Source: an uncultured Eubacterium sp. (GTDB lineage Bacteria; Bacillota; Clostridia; Oscillospirales; Acutalibacteraceae). From it: DNA of 64,000 nucleotides. How positions within the stretch are numbered: position 1 is the stretch's first letter; every line of letters begins with the position of its first letter. The stretch covers positions 1 to 64,000 of the forward strand of contig NZ_CAKTGT010000009.1 in the NCBI RefSeq assembly GCF_934561735.1, read 5' to 3'. Both the position numbers and the translations under genes were made by a program. Positions 8,007-16,390 of this stretch are shown one piece after another. Under the pieces are notes generated by a model. It was not told where the DNA came from. It saw only the letters and a program-made list of their open reading frames with translations, and made no database searches.

Positions 8007-8363
8007 TTATTTTGAAGAAATGATGAGTTTGAGGACTTCCTGTGCGGCGGAGCAGGCAGGGCAATCGCAGAATTTTTCGCCTTTTGCCTGAAGTTCTTTT
8101 GCGTGTGCAAGGAATTCTTTTGCGGTTTCTTCACCGAATTCCTCTGTTGCCTGCGGTGAAGCCATAAATTCAACCATTGCGTCAACGGGGATGATGTCTG
8201 CCTTAATTTCGTCAACAAGTTCTCTGAACTTTTTGTCCTCTCTTGTTGTGCCGACTGCAACGAGGTATTCCTCGGCTTTTTCTTTAAGTTCCGCACAGCA
8301 GGACGGTGCGGCTGCCATTTCTCTGATTTTGTCGATAATTTGATATTTAAGCTCTTGTGTCAT
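8007..8363 (-). CDS. Conserved small protein with CC and CxCPAC cysteine motifs
   Basis: 118 aa, mostly helical and acidic, with cysteine pair APSCCAELKEKA near residue 22 and KFCDCPACSAAQEVL near the C-terminus. The five cysteines suggest metal binding. Proteins of this shape in Clostridia are sometimes labelled molecular chaperone Hsp90, but it has none of the Hsp90 domains, so I leave function open. Ribosome binding site AAAGGAG precedes ATG 8363. Single gene. Confidence 0.75.
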   Translation of the reverse strand: MTQELKYQIIDKIREMAAAPSCCAELKEKAEEYLVAVGTTREDKKFRELVDEIKADIIPVDAMVEFMASPQATEEFGEETAKEFLAHAKELQAKGEKFCDCPACSAAQEVLKLIISSK

Positions 8364-8487
8364 AATGATTACTCCTTTTATACTTTATATTATAATTGTA
8401 ACATTACATTTATCGGTTGTAAAGGTTGAAAATCATTTTTTACTTTGGTATAATAAAATATAAATTATATGAAAAAGGGGAATTGTT

Positions 8488-11130
8488 GTGAGAAAGTTAA
8501 AGAAGTTAACGGCTGTTGTGCTCAGCGGTGTTATTGCCGCAGGCTTTGTCGGTTGCGGTGCGTCAAAAAATCAAACTGCCGCAGTGCAGGAATTATTTAC
8601 GGACAGCACAAAAATTTCGTACAGTCTTGACTATAAAGAATTAAAAGAGAACAGTAAGAATAAAACCAAAACATGGCGTGAGGGTATGGTTTCGGGCAAC
8701 GGCTTGCAGGGATTTATCGAGAGTGGTTCGCCATACGAGGACACATTTATTTTTCAAAATATGCACTTCATTATGCCTAACAAAAATATTCGTACCTGTC
8801 CCGATACCTCAAACGAACTTGAAACAGTTAAGCAAAGCATCGTTAAAGGTGAAGATATAACGGACGATGCGTCTTACGATGAAGTATACAGCTTTCATCC
8901 GGGCGGCCAACTCCGTATTTCTATGGACGGCAAAGGTGCAAAAGATTACATCCGCTACACTGATTTTGAATCTTCGCAGGTCGGTGTGAGATTTACGGAT
9001 GAAAACGGCACTTGGGACAGAACTTCGTTTACTTCAATGGCAGACGGTGCGGTTATAACAAAGTTGTCGCAGTCGTCGGAGGCGGCTCAGCTTAATGTTA
9101 CATTGACGCTTGATGACCTTTCGACCATGGCGAATTTCGGCGACGGCGGCGAAGCGGATATGGAATACAAAAAGGTTGTTGACATTAACGCCAACACGAT
9201 TTCGCTTGTTGCACATTATCCAAATTACGAAAACAGCGAACTGAAAAACGGCGGATATGTTACAACTACTTATGTTGTGACCGACGGTACAAAGGAAAAG
9301 GTTGAACTTGAAAAGAAGAACAAGGAAGACATTTTCCGTGGTCAAAACAGCGGTATCAAAATTACAAATGCCGAAAATATTTATCTTATCACAATAAGCG
9401 ACAGAACCTATAATATGGGAAGCCTTGATGAATTTGAGAACAAGGACAGCTACGAACTTGTTGATGAACTTACTGATAAGGCAAAAGCCGTTGAGGACAA
9501 ATATGACGGCAAAGACGGTTTTGACTACGAAAAAGCACTCAAAAAGCATCTTGAAATTTATCAGCCGCAATTTGATGCAGTTACTCTTGAACTTGAGGAC
9601 AGCGACGAGTCAAACGAAAAACTCCTTAAAGAGCAAAAGGGCGAGGACGAGCTTTCTGCCGCACTTGCACAGCGTTCATATTATGCAGGCAGATACGCAT
9701 ATCTCTGCTGTTCGGGTTATTCCACAAGCAGACTTTACGGAATGTGGACAGGCGAGTTCAACACCGGTTGGGGAAGCAAGTACACAATGGACGCAAATGT
9801 GAATTTGCAGACTTCGTCAATTAACACGGGTAACATTTCGTCATCTCCGATCGGATATACATATTTTATTCTCCGTCAGCTTCCCGATTGGGAGGAAAAC
9901 GCAAAGGCAACTCACGGCTTTACGGACGCTATCCAAGCACCCGTAAACACCGACGGCGACAAGGCGGTTATCACAGAAACTTGTTATCCTTATCCGTTCA
10001 GATATTGGAATGCGGGCACATCGTGGATGATTGAACCTCTTTACGAAACCTTGCAAACCTACGGAAATATTCAAATTCCGCTTTCCGAAGAGTTTGATTT
10101 GAACAAGCTGAAATCCGTGCTTTCTATTGATGAAAACGATATTGCAAAATACAAAAAGCAAGGCTATATGATGCTTGAAGAGGACATTTTGTTGCCTCTT
10201 CTTACAAAGTCGGCAAATTATTGGGCACAGCTTTTGACTCCTGAATATTACACCGATAAAGACGGTGGAATTCATTATGAAAAAGGCAAAACAAAGCTGA
10301 ATGACGGCGAAACATATTGTATTCTTCCGTCATATTCGCCTGAAAACAATCCGTCAAATTACGACAGTCCGTCAGACGCAAACTGTGCTATTGACATTTC
10401 GGCTTGCAGAAATAATCTTGAAATGTTAAAGGCTGTTATGGCTGATGTAACGCCGGACAACAGCTTTGCAAAATGGCAAAATCTTATGGACAAGTTGCCG
10501 CCGTATATTTATGACGAAACAGGTGCTCTCAAAGAGTGGGCAACCACAAGTTTTGAAGAAAACAACGAGCACAGACATTTGAGCCATCTTTATTGTGCAT
10601 GGCCGCTGTTTGAAACACAGCATAACGAGGAACTTACAAAGGCTTGTGAGCAGGCTATCGCAAACAGAGAAAGCGAAAACGAGGCTTCGCATGCGCTTGT
10701 TCACCGTTCGCTTATTGCCGCAAGATTAAAGGACAGAGATGCACTTACCGACGCACTATTGAAGCTTCAAAATCATAAAATAAGATATGATTCTTTGATG
10801 ACAAATCACGATTACGATAAAGGCAGTTGCTATTGCACCGACTTTGCAATCGGTTATCTCGGAATAGTTAACGAAGCACTTGTTTATTCAAACGAGGGCG
10901 AAATCGGACTTCTTCCCGCACTCCCGACTTCCGGTTTTGACAAAGGCACGGTTAAAGGCATTAAGGCACGAACAAGAGCAACGGTTGACAGTCTTTCGTG
11001 GGATATGAACGCAGGCAGCGTTGAAGCAACAATCACTTCCGACATTGACCAACAAATCAAAGTCACATACGGCGATACGGAAAAGACACTCGACTTTAAA
11101 GCCGGAGTGCCGCAAACAGTTAATTTTTAA
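8488..11130 (+). CDS. GH95-family glycoside hydrolase lipoprotein (probable alpha-L-fucosidase)
   Basis: 880 aa. Signal peptide with lipobox (VIAAGFVGCGAS, Cys about 23), so anchored to the outer face of the membrane. GH95 features: an N-terminal beta-sandwich starting WREGMVSGNGLQGFIESG, the helical catalytic domain with RLYGMWTGEFNTGWGSKYTMD-like region and the late motif EHRHLSHLYCAWP. GH95 enzymes remove alpha-1,2-fucose, or L-galactose, from host or plant glycans by inversion. Start GTG follows AAAAAGGGG. thrH-like follows after 24 bases. Together with the GH27 enzyme and galT it suggests use of mucin-type or dietary glycans. Confidence 0.85.
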   Translation: MRKLKKLTAVVLSGVIAAGFVGCGASKNQTAAVQELFTDSTKISYSLDYKELKENSKNKTKTWREGMVSGNGLQGFIESGSPYEDTFIFQNMHFIMPNKNIRTCPDTSNELETVKQSIVKGEDITDDASYDEVYSFHPGGQLRISMDGKGAKDYIRYTDFESSQVGVRFTDENGTWDRTSFTSMADGAVITKLSQSSEAAQLNVTLTLDDLSTMANFGDGGEADMEYKKVVDINANTISLVAHYPNYENSELKNGGYVTTTYVVTDGTKEKVELEKKNKEDIFRGQNSGIKITNAENIYLITISDRTYNMGSLDEFENKDSYELVDELTDKAKAVEDKYDGKDGFDYEKALKKHLEIYQPQFDAVTLELEDSDESNEKLLKEQKGEDELSAALAQRSYYAGRYAYLCCSGYSTSRLYGMWTGEFNTGWGSKYTMDANVNLQTSSINTGNISSSPIGYTYFILRQLPDWEENAKATHGFTDAIQAPVNTDGDKAVITETCYPYPFRYWNAGTSWMIEPLYETLQTYGNIQIPLSEEFDLNKLKSVLSIDENDIAKYKKQGYMMLEEDILLPLLTKSANYWAQLLTPEYYTDKDGGIHYEKGKTKLNDGETYCILPSYSPENNPSNYDSPSDANCAIDISACRNNLEMLKAVMADVTPDNSFAKWQNLMDKLPPYIYDETGALKEWATTSFEENNEHRHLSHLYCAWPLFETQHNEELTKACEQAIANRESENEASHALVHRSLIAARLKDRDALTDALLKLQNHKIRYDSLMTNHDYDKGSCYCTDFAIGYLGIVNEALVYSNEGEIGLLPALPTSGFDKGTVKGIKARTRATVDSLSWDMNAGSVEATITSDIDQQIKVTYGDTEKTLDFKAGVPQTVNF

Positions 11131-11154
11131 ATTTTTATATTTGGAGGACATATT

Positions 11155-11754
11155 ATGAACATCGTTTGTTTGGATATGGAGGGCGTACTCGTTCCTGAAA
11201 TTTGGATTGCATTTGCAGAGGAAACAGGTATTCCCGAACTTAAACTTACAACCCGTGACGAACCTGATTATGACAAGCTTATGAATTACAGACTTAAAAT
11301 TCTTAAAGAGCATGGCTTGGGACTCAAAGAAATTCAAGAGGTTATCGCAAAAATCGACCTTATGCCGGGTGCAAAGGAATTTTTGGACGAACTCAGAAGT
11401 ATCACACAGGTTATCATTTTGTCAGACACTTTTGAGCAATTTGCAACACCGCTTATGAAAAAGCTTGACTGGCCTACAATTTTCTGCAACACTCTTGAGG
11501 TTGCCGAAAACGGCGAAATCACAGGATTCAAGATGCGTTGTCCGCAGTCAAAACTCACAACGGTTAAGGCACTTCAGTCAATCGGATACGACACTATCGC
11601 AAGCGGCGACAGCTTCAACGACCTCGGTATGATTCAGGCAAGCAAGGCAGGATTTTTGTTCAAATCCACCGATGCAATCAAAAAGGATTATCCTGATATT
11701 CCTGCTTATGAGGAATACAGCGACCTTCTTGACGCAATCAAAAAAGCATTATAA
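11155..11754 (+). CDS. thrH: ThrH-like HAD phosphatase (phosphoserine phosphatase/homoserine phosphotransferase)
   Basis: 199 aa. HAD motif I DMEGVLVPE has Asp-x-Glu-Gly instead of the usual DxDG, the mark of ThrH. Motif II is ILSDTFEQF, motif III K (CPQSKL) and motif IV SGDSFNDLGMI. ThrH dephosphorylates phosphoserine and can move the phosphate to homoserine. A strong Shine-Dalgarno (GGAGG) lies before ATG 11155. The terminator at 11759 closes the unit. Confidence 0.9.
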   Translation: MNIVCLDMEGVLVPEIWIAFAEETGIPELKLTTRDEPDYDKLMNYRLKILKEHGLGLKEIQEVIAKIDLMPGAKEFLDELRSITQVIILSDTFEQFATPLMKKLDWPTIFCNTLEVAENGEITGFKMRCPQSKLTTVKALQSIGYDTIASGDSFNDLGMIQASKAGFLFKSTDAIKKDYPDIPAYEEYSDLLDAIKKAL

Positions 11755-11758
11755 GATA

Positions 11759-11790
11759 AAAACGGTGTATCATCTCGATACACCGTTTTT
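11759..11790 (+). terminator. Terminator after thrH
   Basis: Stem AAAACGGTGTATC / GATACACCGTTTT with ATCTC loop and trailing T-run. Confidence 0.85.
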
Positions 11791-11838
11791 AATTGTATAT
11801 CAGCAAATCGGTTTATAAGTAATTGAAAGATATTTTGG

Positions 11839-13068
11839 TTAAAATGATTGTTTATTGGTTATAAAATCCATTAAATTAACATGATTTATACCGTTTCGAT
11901 GTTGCAGTAAATAATCTGTTGTAATCACATATTTTGGATAATTGTCTTTGATTTTTTCAAGAGGCTTGTATTCTCTGTCTTCGGTGTCTTTACTTTCGTT
12001 AATAGTGTAAGATACCTGCACATAAGCGTAATTTAGGTTGTTGTCTCTTAAAATAAAATCACATTCCAGCTTTCCGATTTTGCCAATGCTTACTTCATAA
12101 TTTCTGCTTCTTGCATAGATGTAAACAATGTTTTCAAGAGCGGGACCGTAGTTAATTCTGTTGTCGGTATTGGTTGCAAAATAAAAGGAAGTGTCTGCCA
12201 AATAGTATTTTTTCTCACCCGTAAGTGATTTTTTTGATTTCATATCAAATCGTTTGCATTCGTATAGGATTTTTGCATCAGTAAGTGCCTTAATATACCT
12301 GTCAAGAGTGGTACGCTTTATTTTTATGCCATCTTTTTCAAGAGCGTTTTGCAAGCTCGTAATACTCATAGTTGCACCGTAGTTGTTGATTATAAAATCT
12401 CTTACTTTGACAAACGCCTCTCGATTATTAATTTTGATTCGAGTCTTTATGTCTTTGTCGAAAATCTCGCTTATAACGGATTTGACATAAGTTCTTTTAT
12501 CCGCAAGATTGTCATATTGAATTGCCAAAGGGAAACCGCCTTCGAGCAAATAGTTGTTGAGTTCTATTGTTAAGTTGGCATTAATCGGTTTGCCATAAAA
12601 CTTTTTTATGTCAATATATTCTTCAAAGCTAAGCGGAAACATCTCAAATTCAATATATCTGCCTGTTAATTTGGTTGCAAGCTCACCGCTGAGCAAATAT
12701 GAATTGGAGCCGGTAATGAAAATTGAAAATTCTCCGTCACCACGGTATGCGTTTATTACTTCTTCAAAATTCTTGACATTTTGTATTTCGTCAACAAATA
12801 CATATTTCAAACCGTCAGCTTTAGACTTCGATTCCAATAATTCGTCAAGTTGATCATCGGTTTTAACTTTTCTATATTTACGGCTGTCTAAATCTAAAAA
12901 GATAATGTTTTCGTCTTTAACGCCTTTAGCGGTCAATTCTTCTATAATGGTTTTCATAAGAGATGATTTTCCGCATCGTCTTACACCGGTTATAACTTTT
13001 ATGATTTCCGCATCATCATAAAAAGCTCTGATTTTGTTCAAATAGTTTTCACGCTTGAAAAGTGTCAT
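11839..13068 (-). CDS. AAA ATPase with C-terminal DUF4143
   Basis: 409 aa. Walker A ITGVRRCGKSSLM (about 27-39), Walker B KYVFVDEIQNV, sensor FITGSNSYLLSGELATKLTGRY. The C-terminal half has the restriction-nuclease-like DUF4143 pattern (YYLADTSFYFATN..., LECDFILRDNNL). Such proteins are common and abundant in gut anaerobes; role unknown, with links to mobile elements proposed for some. ATG 13068 has GAGGTGA 6 bases upstream, so the longer N-terminal reading from 13107 is rejected. Single gene. Confidence 0.88.
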   Translation of the reverse strand: MTLFKRENYLNKIRAFYDDAEIIKVITGVRRCGKSSLMKTIIEELTAKGVKDENIIFLDLDSRKYRKVKTDDQLDELLESKSKADGLKYVFVDEIQNVKNFEEVINAYRGDGEFSIFITGSNSYLLSGELATKLTGRYIEFEMFPLSFEEYIDIKKFYGKPINANLTIELNNYLLEGGFPLAIQYDNLADKRTYVKSVISEIFDKDIKTRIKINNREAFVKVRDFIINNYGATMSITSLQNALEKDGIKIKRTTLDRYIKALTDAKILYECKRFDMKSKKSLTGEKKYYLADTSFYFATNTDNRINYGPALENIVYIYARSRNYEVSIGKIGKLECDFILRDNNLNYAYVQVSYTINESKDTEDREYKPLEKIKDNYPKYVITTDYLLQHRNGINHVNLMDFITNKQSF

Positions 13069-13109
13069 ATTATTCACCTCAACATAATTATATGCAATAA
13101 AACACAAAA

Positions 13110-13168
13110 AATCAAGTTAAGGGGACAGAAAATGCAAAAATGATAAAAAATGTCCCCTTAACTCGATT
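13110..13168. repeat. Long imperfect palindrome, MITE/REP-like
   Basis: Arms AGTTAAGGGGACA (13115-13127) and TGTCCCCTTAACT (13151-13163) match perfectly over 13 bp. AATC/GATT pairs extend them after one mismatch. The loop is 23 A-rich bases. GGGGACA/TGTCCCC ends resemble hairpins associated with REP-type (IS200-like) transposases in Firmicutes, but no transposase is near. It lies upstream of the ATPase gene and has no T-run, so it is not a terminator. Confidence 0.7.
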
Positions 13169-13289
13169 AAAAATTGTTTTGATTGCAGTTTTGTTGAAAT
13201 CAGAATGGCTTTTTATTGAACAGAATAAAATTTTTATAATTATACTCTTGAAAATCTCATTTAGTGTGTTATAATAACAACCGTTAATC

Positions 13290-13405
13290 TATATAAGCGA
13301 TTTAGCCGATAGTGGTTAAATATAGGGGTTAACATTGCGGTACTTGGCACAAACCCGCAATATTAGTGGTATTTTCGCTGTACTACTCGTAAAAACAAAA
13401 CTAAG
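13290..13405 (+). promoter_or_regulatory. Structured queT leader, candidate riboswitch (class not assigned)
   Basis: The leader folds into three hairpins by eye: ATTTAGCC/GGTTAAAT (about 13300-13322), ATTGCGG/CCGCAAT (about 13335-13362) and AGTGGTA/TACTACT (about 13366-13388). GGGTT before the second stem can pair with AACCC in its 3' arm, so alternative folds or a pseudoknot are possible. ACTAAGGAG at the end contains the Shine-Dalgarno, and ACTAA can pair with TTAGT upstream. The downstream gene is QueT-like, whose family is often under preQ1 riboswitches. I could not match the bases to preQ1-I, -II or -III. Confidence 0.4.
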
Positions 13406-13416
13406 GAGAATTTGAT

Positions 13417-13959
13417 ATGAGTATCAAAAAGAAGAACGCTTTTATTGCACAAACGGCAATAATTGCGGCAATGTACGCTGCGCTTACTTATGCGCAAAAT
13501 CTTATTTTACCCGGCACAACAACCATGGCTGTGCAGTTCAGAGCATCGGAGGCACTCAATGTTTTGGCATTGTTCACTCCTGCCGCTATTCCGGGGCTTA
13601 CGCTCGGATGCGTTATCTCAAACCTCGCAAGTATCGGACAGGGCTTGCCGCTTGATATGATTTTCGGCTCGTTGGCAACTCTCGGCTCGGTTACTTGTAT
13701 GTATTTTTTGAGAGAGGTTAAGGTCGGCAAATATCCGCTTCTTGCAATGCTTATGCCGGCAATTTGGAACGGTGTTGTCATCGGCTGGGAAATTGAGCAT
13801 TTCTTTATTGAAGGCAAGTTTGAATTTGTAGGCTTTCTCACACAGGGCGGATGTGTTGCCCTCGGTGAACTTGGCGTTATGGCTGTGCTCGGCACTGCAC
13901 TTTATTTTGTGATTATCAAAAACAATCTTCACAAAACAATTATCAAAAAACCACAATAA
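13417..13959 (+). CDS. queT: QueT-type ECF transporter substrate-binding membrane protein
   Basis: 180 aa with five to six membrane segments and the QueT-family pattern: AALTYAQNLILPGTTTMAVQFRASEALNVLALFTPAAIPGL near the N-terminus and MPAIWNGVVIGWEIEHF later. QueT is the S-component of an energy-coupling factor importer for queuosine precursors. Energising EcfAA'T proteins are not nearby, as expected for group II S-components. Shine-Dalgarno AAGGAG. Preceded by a structured leader and followed by a strong terminator. Confidence 0.85.
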   Translation: MSIKKKNAFIAQTAIIAAMYAALTYAQNLILPGTTTMAVQFRASEALNVLALFTPAAIPGLTLGCVISNLASIGQGLPLDMIFGSLATLGSVTCMYFLREVKVGKYPLLAMLMPAIWNGVVIGWEIEHFFIEGKFEFVGFLTQGGCVALGELGVMAVLGTALYFVIIKNNLHKTIIKKPQ

Positions 13960-13969
13960 AATAAAAATA

Positions 13970-14008
13970 ATGCGTATGCTTGGAGCGAACAGGCATACGC
14001 ATTTTTTT
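13970..14008. terminator. Bidirectional terminator after queT
   Basis: Perfect 10-bp stem ATGCGTATGC / GCATACGCAT with 13-base loop, seven T on the plus strand and A-rich flank on the other side, shared with the convergent YitT gene. Confidence 0.85.
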
Positions 14009-14009
14009 A

Positions 14010-14888
14010 TTAGTCTTTTTTCTGCTTTGCACCGAAAATGTCGGCAACTTCGGTGATGGAGATGTATGCTCCGGGGTCAACCGAATGTATGATTTCTCTC
14101 ATTTTACCGATTTGAAATCTGTTGAGCACAAAGTAAATAACGGTTTTGTTGCTGTCGGAATAATAGCCTTTTGCGTCAAAAAATGTAATTCCGTTTTCAA
14201 ACTCTTTTGAGAGTTTTTCGCAAATTTCTTCGTGCTTTTCCGTGATAATCATTGCCGATTTTGAACGGTCAAAGCCCTCAACTATGTAGTCGATTACCTT
14301 GAGTGCAACAATATATGTTACTATGGAATACAGCGGCAAAATCCAGCTGTGATATATAATTCCGCACACGATATACAAAATAACATTGTATATCATTACG
14401 AAAGTTCCAACCGTGAGTGACAGCTTCTTTGCAAAGATAACTGCCAAAACTTCGATGCCGTCCATAGCTCCGCCGTAGCGGATTGCAATACCGCTTCCCG
14501 CACCGGAAATGAGTCCGCCGAACACCGCACAAAGGAACAAATCGTCTTTTGCAAAAGGCGACAAAAACGAAACATCAACGGGGAGCACATCCGTTATCAG
14601 CCATGCAGACAGCGAATAAATCGCAACTACATACACGGCATAAACGGTGAAAACCCAACCTTGTTTTTTTGCACCGAATAAAAATATCGGAATGTTCAGC
14701 ACGGCAAGGAACAGCGAAAGCGACATCCAATCGGGCGTCAACTGACCCAAAAGCATTGATGTGCCCGATATTCCGCTGTCGTACAATTTAACGGGCGCCA
14801 AAAACATCGTGACGCCTATTGCATTGACTATTCCGGCAACGGTGAGCATGAGAATGTTTTTTATTTTGATTTGCTTTAAAAATTTCAT
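14010..14888 (-). CDS. YitT family membrane protein (DUF2179)
   Basis: 292 aa. Five to six hydrophobic segments in the first 200 residues (LMLTVAGIVNAIGVTMFLAP, ISGAGSGIAIRYGGAMDGIEVLA), then the cytoplasmic DUF2179 domain (AMIITEKHEEICEKLSKEF, VDPGAYISITEVADIFG). This is the standard YitT/YpjC build. Its substrate is unknown; some members act as anion/fluoride-unrelated exporters only by prediction. It starts 10 bases after the stop of the NifX/NifB-like gene, so the two form an operon. Confidence 0.88.
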   Translation of the reverse strand: MKFLKQIKIKNILMLTVAGIVNAIGVTMFLAPVKLYDSGISGTSMLLGQLTPDWMSLSLFLAVLNIPIFLFGAKKQGWVFTVYAVYVVAIYSLSAWLITDVLPVDVSFLSPFAKDDLFLCAVFGGLISGAGSGIAIRYGGAMDGIEVLAVIFAKKLSLTVGTFVMIYNVILYIVCGIIYHSWILPLYSIVTYIVALKVIDYIVEGFDRSKSAMIITEKHEEICEKLSKEFENGITFFDAKGYYSDSNKTVIYFVLNRFQIGKMREIIHSVDPGAYISITEVADIFGAKQKKD

Positions 14889-14898
14889 AATCCGTCCT

Positions 14899-15255
14899 TT
14901 ATGAGTCGTGGTGATCGTGCTTGTGGTTGCAATTCGCCTTGCTGTTTTGCTCCATTTCTCCGTGCAAAAACTTGATTACGGCAGAATCGCAGTTGCCTGT
15001 ATTGCCTGCATAAATTGTAATTCCTGCGGCTTCAAGCGAATCAACGGCTCCTTGACCGAGATTGCCGCAAATGAGGGTGTCAACGCCTATTTCCTTGATG
15101 TAGCCTGCAATTCCGTGATGAGAGTGCTTGCCCATACTTTCAAGGTGAACCTTTTGAATTTCGCCGTCGGTGCTTGTTTCGTACACCTTCATATACTGTG
15201 TTTTGCCGAAATGCTGATTTATTATTCCGTTGTCATATGTTACTGCTATTATCAT
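14899..15255 (-). CDS. Dinitrogenase iron-molybdenum cofactor (NifB/NifX-type) domain protein
   Basis: 118 aa. Fold pattern MIIAVTYDNGIINQHFGKTQYMKVYE..., GNLGQGAVDSLEAAGITIYAGNTG matches the NifX/NafY/MTH1175-like family, which binds iron-sulfur or metal clusters. The C-terminus is His-rich (NCNHKHDHHDS), suggesting metal binding. No nitrogenase genes are seen, so it is one of the many non-nitrogenase members. Operon with the YitT gene. Confidence 0.85.
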   Translation of the reverse strand: MIIAVTYDNGIINQHFGKTQYMKVYETSTDGEIQKVHLESMGKHSHHGIAGYIKEIGVDTLICGNLGQGAVDSLEAAGITIYAGNTGNCDSAVIKFLHGEMEQNSKANCNHKHDHHDS

Positions 15256-15401
15256 AATTTTTCCTCGCTTAGATTATTTATTTGATTATACATTATTTTG
15301 CAACTTTTAACAAGGTGAGTAATTGTAAAAAAATTATATACGCTGTTTCATTTGTTAATTGTTTTGGTTATAATAGTTTTGTACAGAAAGGAAATTTGAT
15401 T

Positions 15402-16388
15402 ATGAGCATTGAAGAAGTAAACAAATCATTGGAAAAACTGAAAACCCTGCCTAAGGTTGATTATTCAAAAAAAGACGAGCTTGCACAAAAATTGATTAAT
15501 ACCGTCGGTCATCCGCTTTATACTCTTAACAAAGAAAACGAGGCACTTAAAAGTCTTATTGAAAAAGCACACAAGGCACTTGACAACGGTTGGGAACTTG
15601 ACGAGGTGTTTAATGACATTCGTGATGTGTCAATCCATTATGCCGAAAAGGGAGATTTGCTCTATCCGCTTTTAAAGGTGAAGTATGAAATTTCCGGTCC
15701 GAGCGATGTTATGTGGACCACGGATGATGAAATCAGGGACGATATTAATGCTCTTGCAAAAGATGTTGAGCGTGGGGAAGAATGGAAAGAAAAATTCAAA
15801 ATACTTCTCGGCAGGCTCACCCAAATGATAAGGCAGGAGGAAAAGGTGCTGTTCCCCGTGTCTGCGGTTAATTTTACCGACGAGGAGTGGCACGGCATTT
15901 ACCGTGACCGATTTTCTTATGACTCGGCGTTCGGAATAAAGGAAGAAACTTGGGATGAGGTAAAGGATTTGCCGAAGAGTGCGGTAGGCTTTACCGATAA
16001 AATCAATATGCCGACAGGCAGTCTTTCGCTTGAACAAATTGAAGCACTTATGGACACAATTCCGATGGAGATAACCTTTGTTGATGTTGATGACACAAAT
16101 GCTTATTACAATGATAACGGTGAAAAATTCTTTAAGCGTCCGCAAATGTCACTCGGACGCAAGGTTTATTCGTGTCATCCGCCCAAGGTTGAAGCAATGG
16201 TTAGGGCCATTATTGCCGATTTTAAATCGGGCAAACGCAATGAAGTTCAGGTTTGGAGTGAGAAAAAGAGTATGCCTATGTGCATAACTTATCGTGCGGT
16301 GCGTGACAAAAACGGTAATTATCTCGGTACTGCGGAGTTTGTGCAAAATATGACCTTTGCAAAAAATTATTTTACAAAAGGAGAATGA
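15402..16388 (+). CDS. DUF438 / hemerythrin-like / PAS domain protein
   Basis: 328 aa. Residues 1-70 look like DUF438 (EEVNKSLEKLKTLPK). Residues about 75-160 form a hemerythrin-HHE-like helical bundle (VSIHYAEKGDLLYPLL, MIRQEEKVLFPVS), likely with bound iron. The C-terminal part about 210-320 (MPMCITYRAVRDKNGNYLGT) is PAS-like. Such proteins probably sense redox, NO or O2. The expected first HHE histidine is not obvious. ATG 15402 follows AAAGGAAA, with a TATAAT box about 35 bases upstream; the reading from 15282 crosses that promoter and is rejected. Confidence 0.8.
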   Translation: MSIEEVNKSLEKLKTLPKVDYSKKDELAQKLINTVGHPLYTLNKENEALKSLIEKAHKALDNGWELDEVFNDIRDVSIHYAEKGDLLYPLLKVKYEISGPSDVMWTTDDEIRDDINALAKDVERGEEWKEKFKILLGRLTQMIRQEEKVLFPVSAVNFTDEEWHGIYRDRFSYDSAFGIKEETWDEVKDLPKSAVGFTDKINMPTGSLSLEQIEALMDTIPMEITFVDVDDTNAYYNDNGEKFFKRPQMSLGRKVYSCHPPKVEAMVRAIIADFKSGKRNEVQVWSEKKSMPMCITYRAVRDKNGNYLGTAEFVQNMTFAKNYFTKGE

Positions 16389-16390
16389 AA

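Noticed and set aside
8007..8363. Hsp90 chaperone label for the 118-aa cysteine protein
   Set aside because: No ATPase or other Hsp90 domain is present in 118 residues.
11839..13068. DUF4143 ATPase as part of a defence system
   Set aside because: It is alone, with no nuclease or toxin partner, and this family is common in gut anaerobes.
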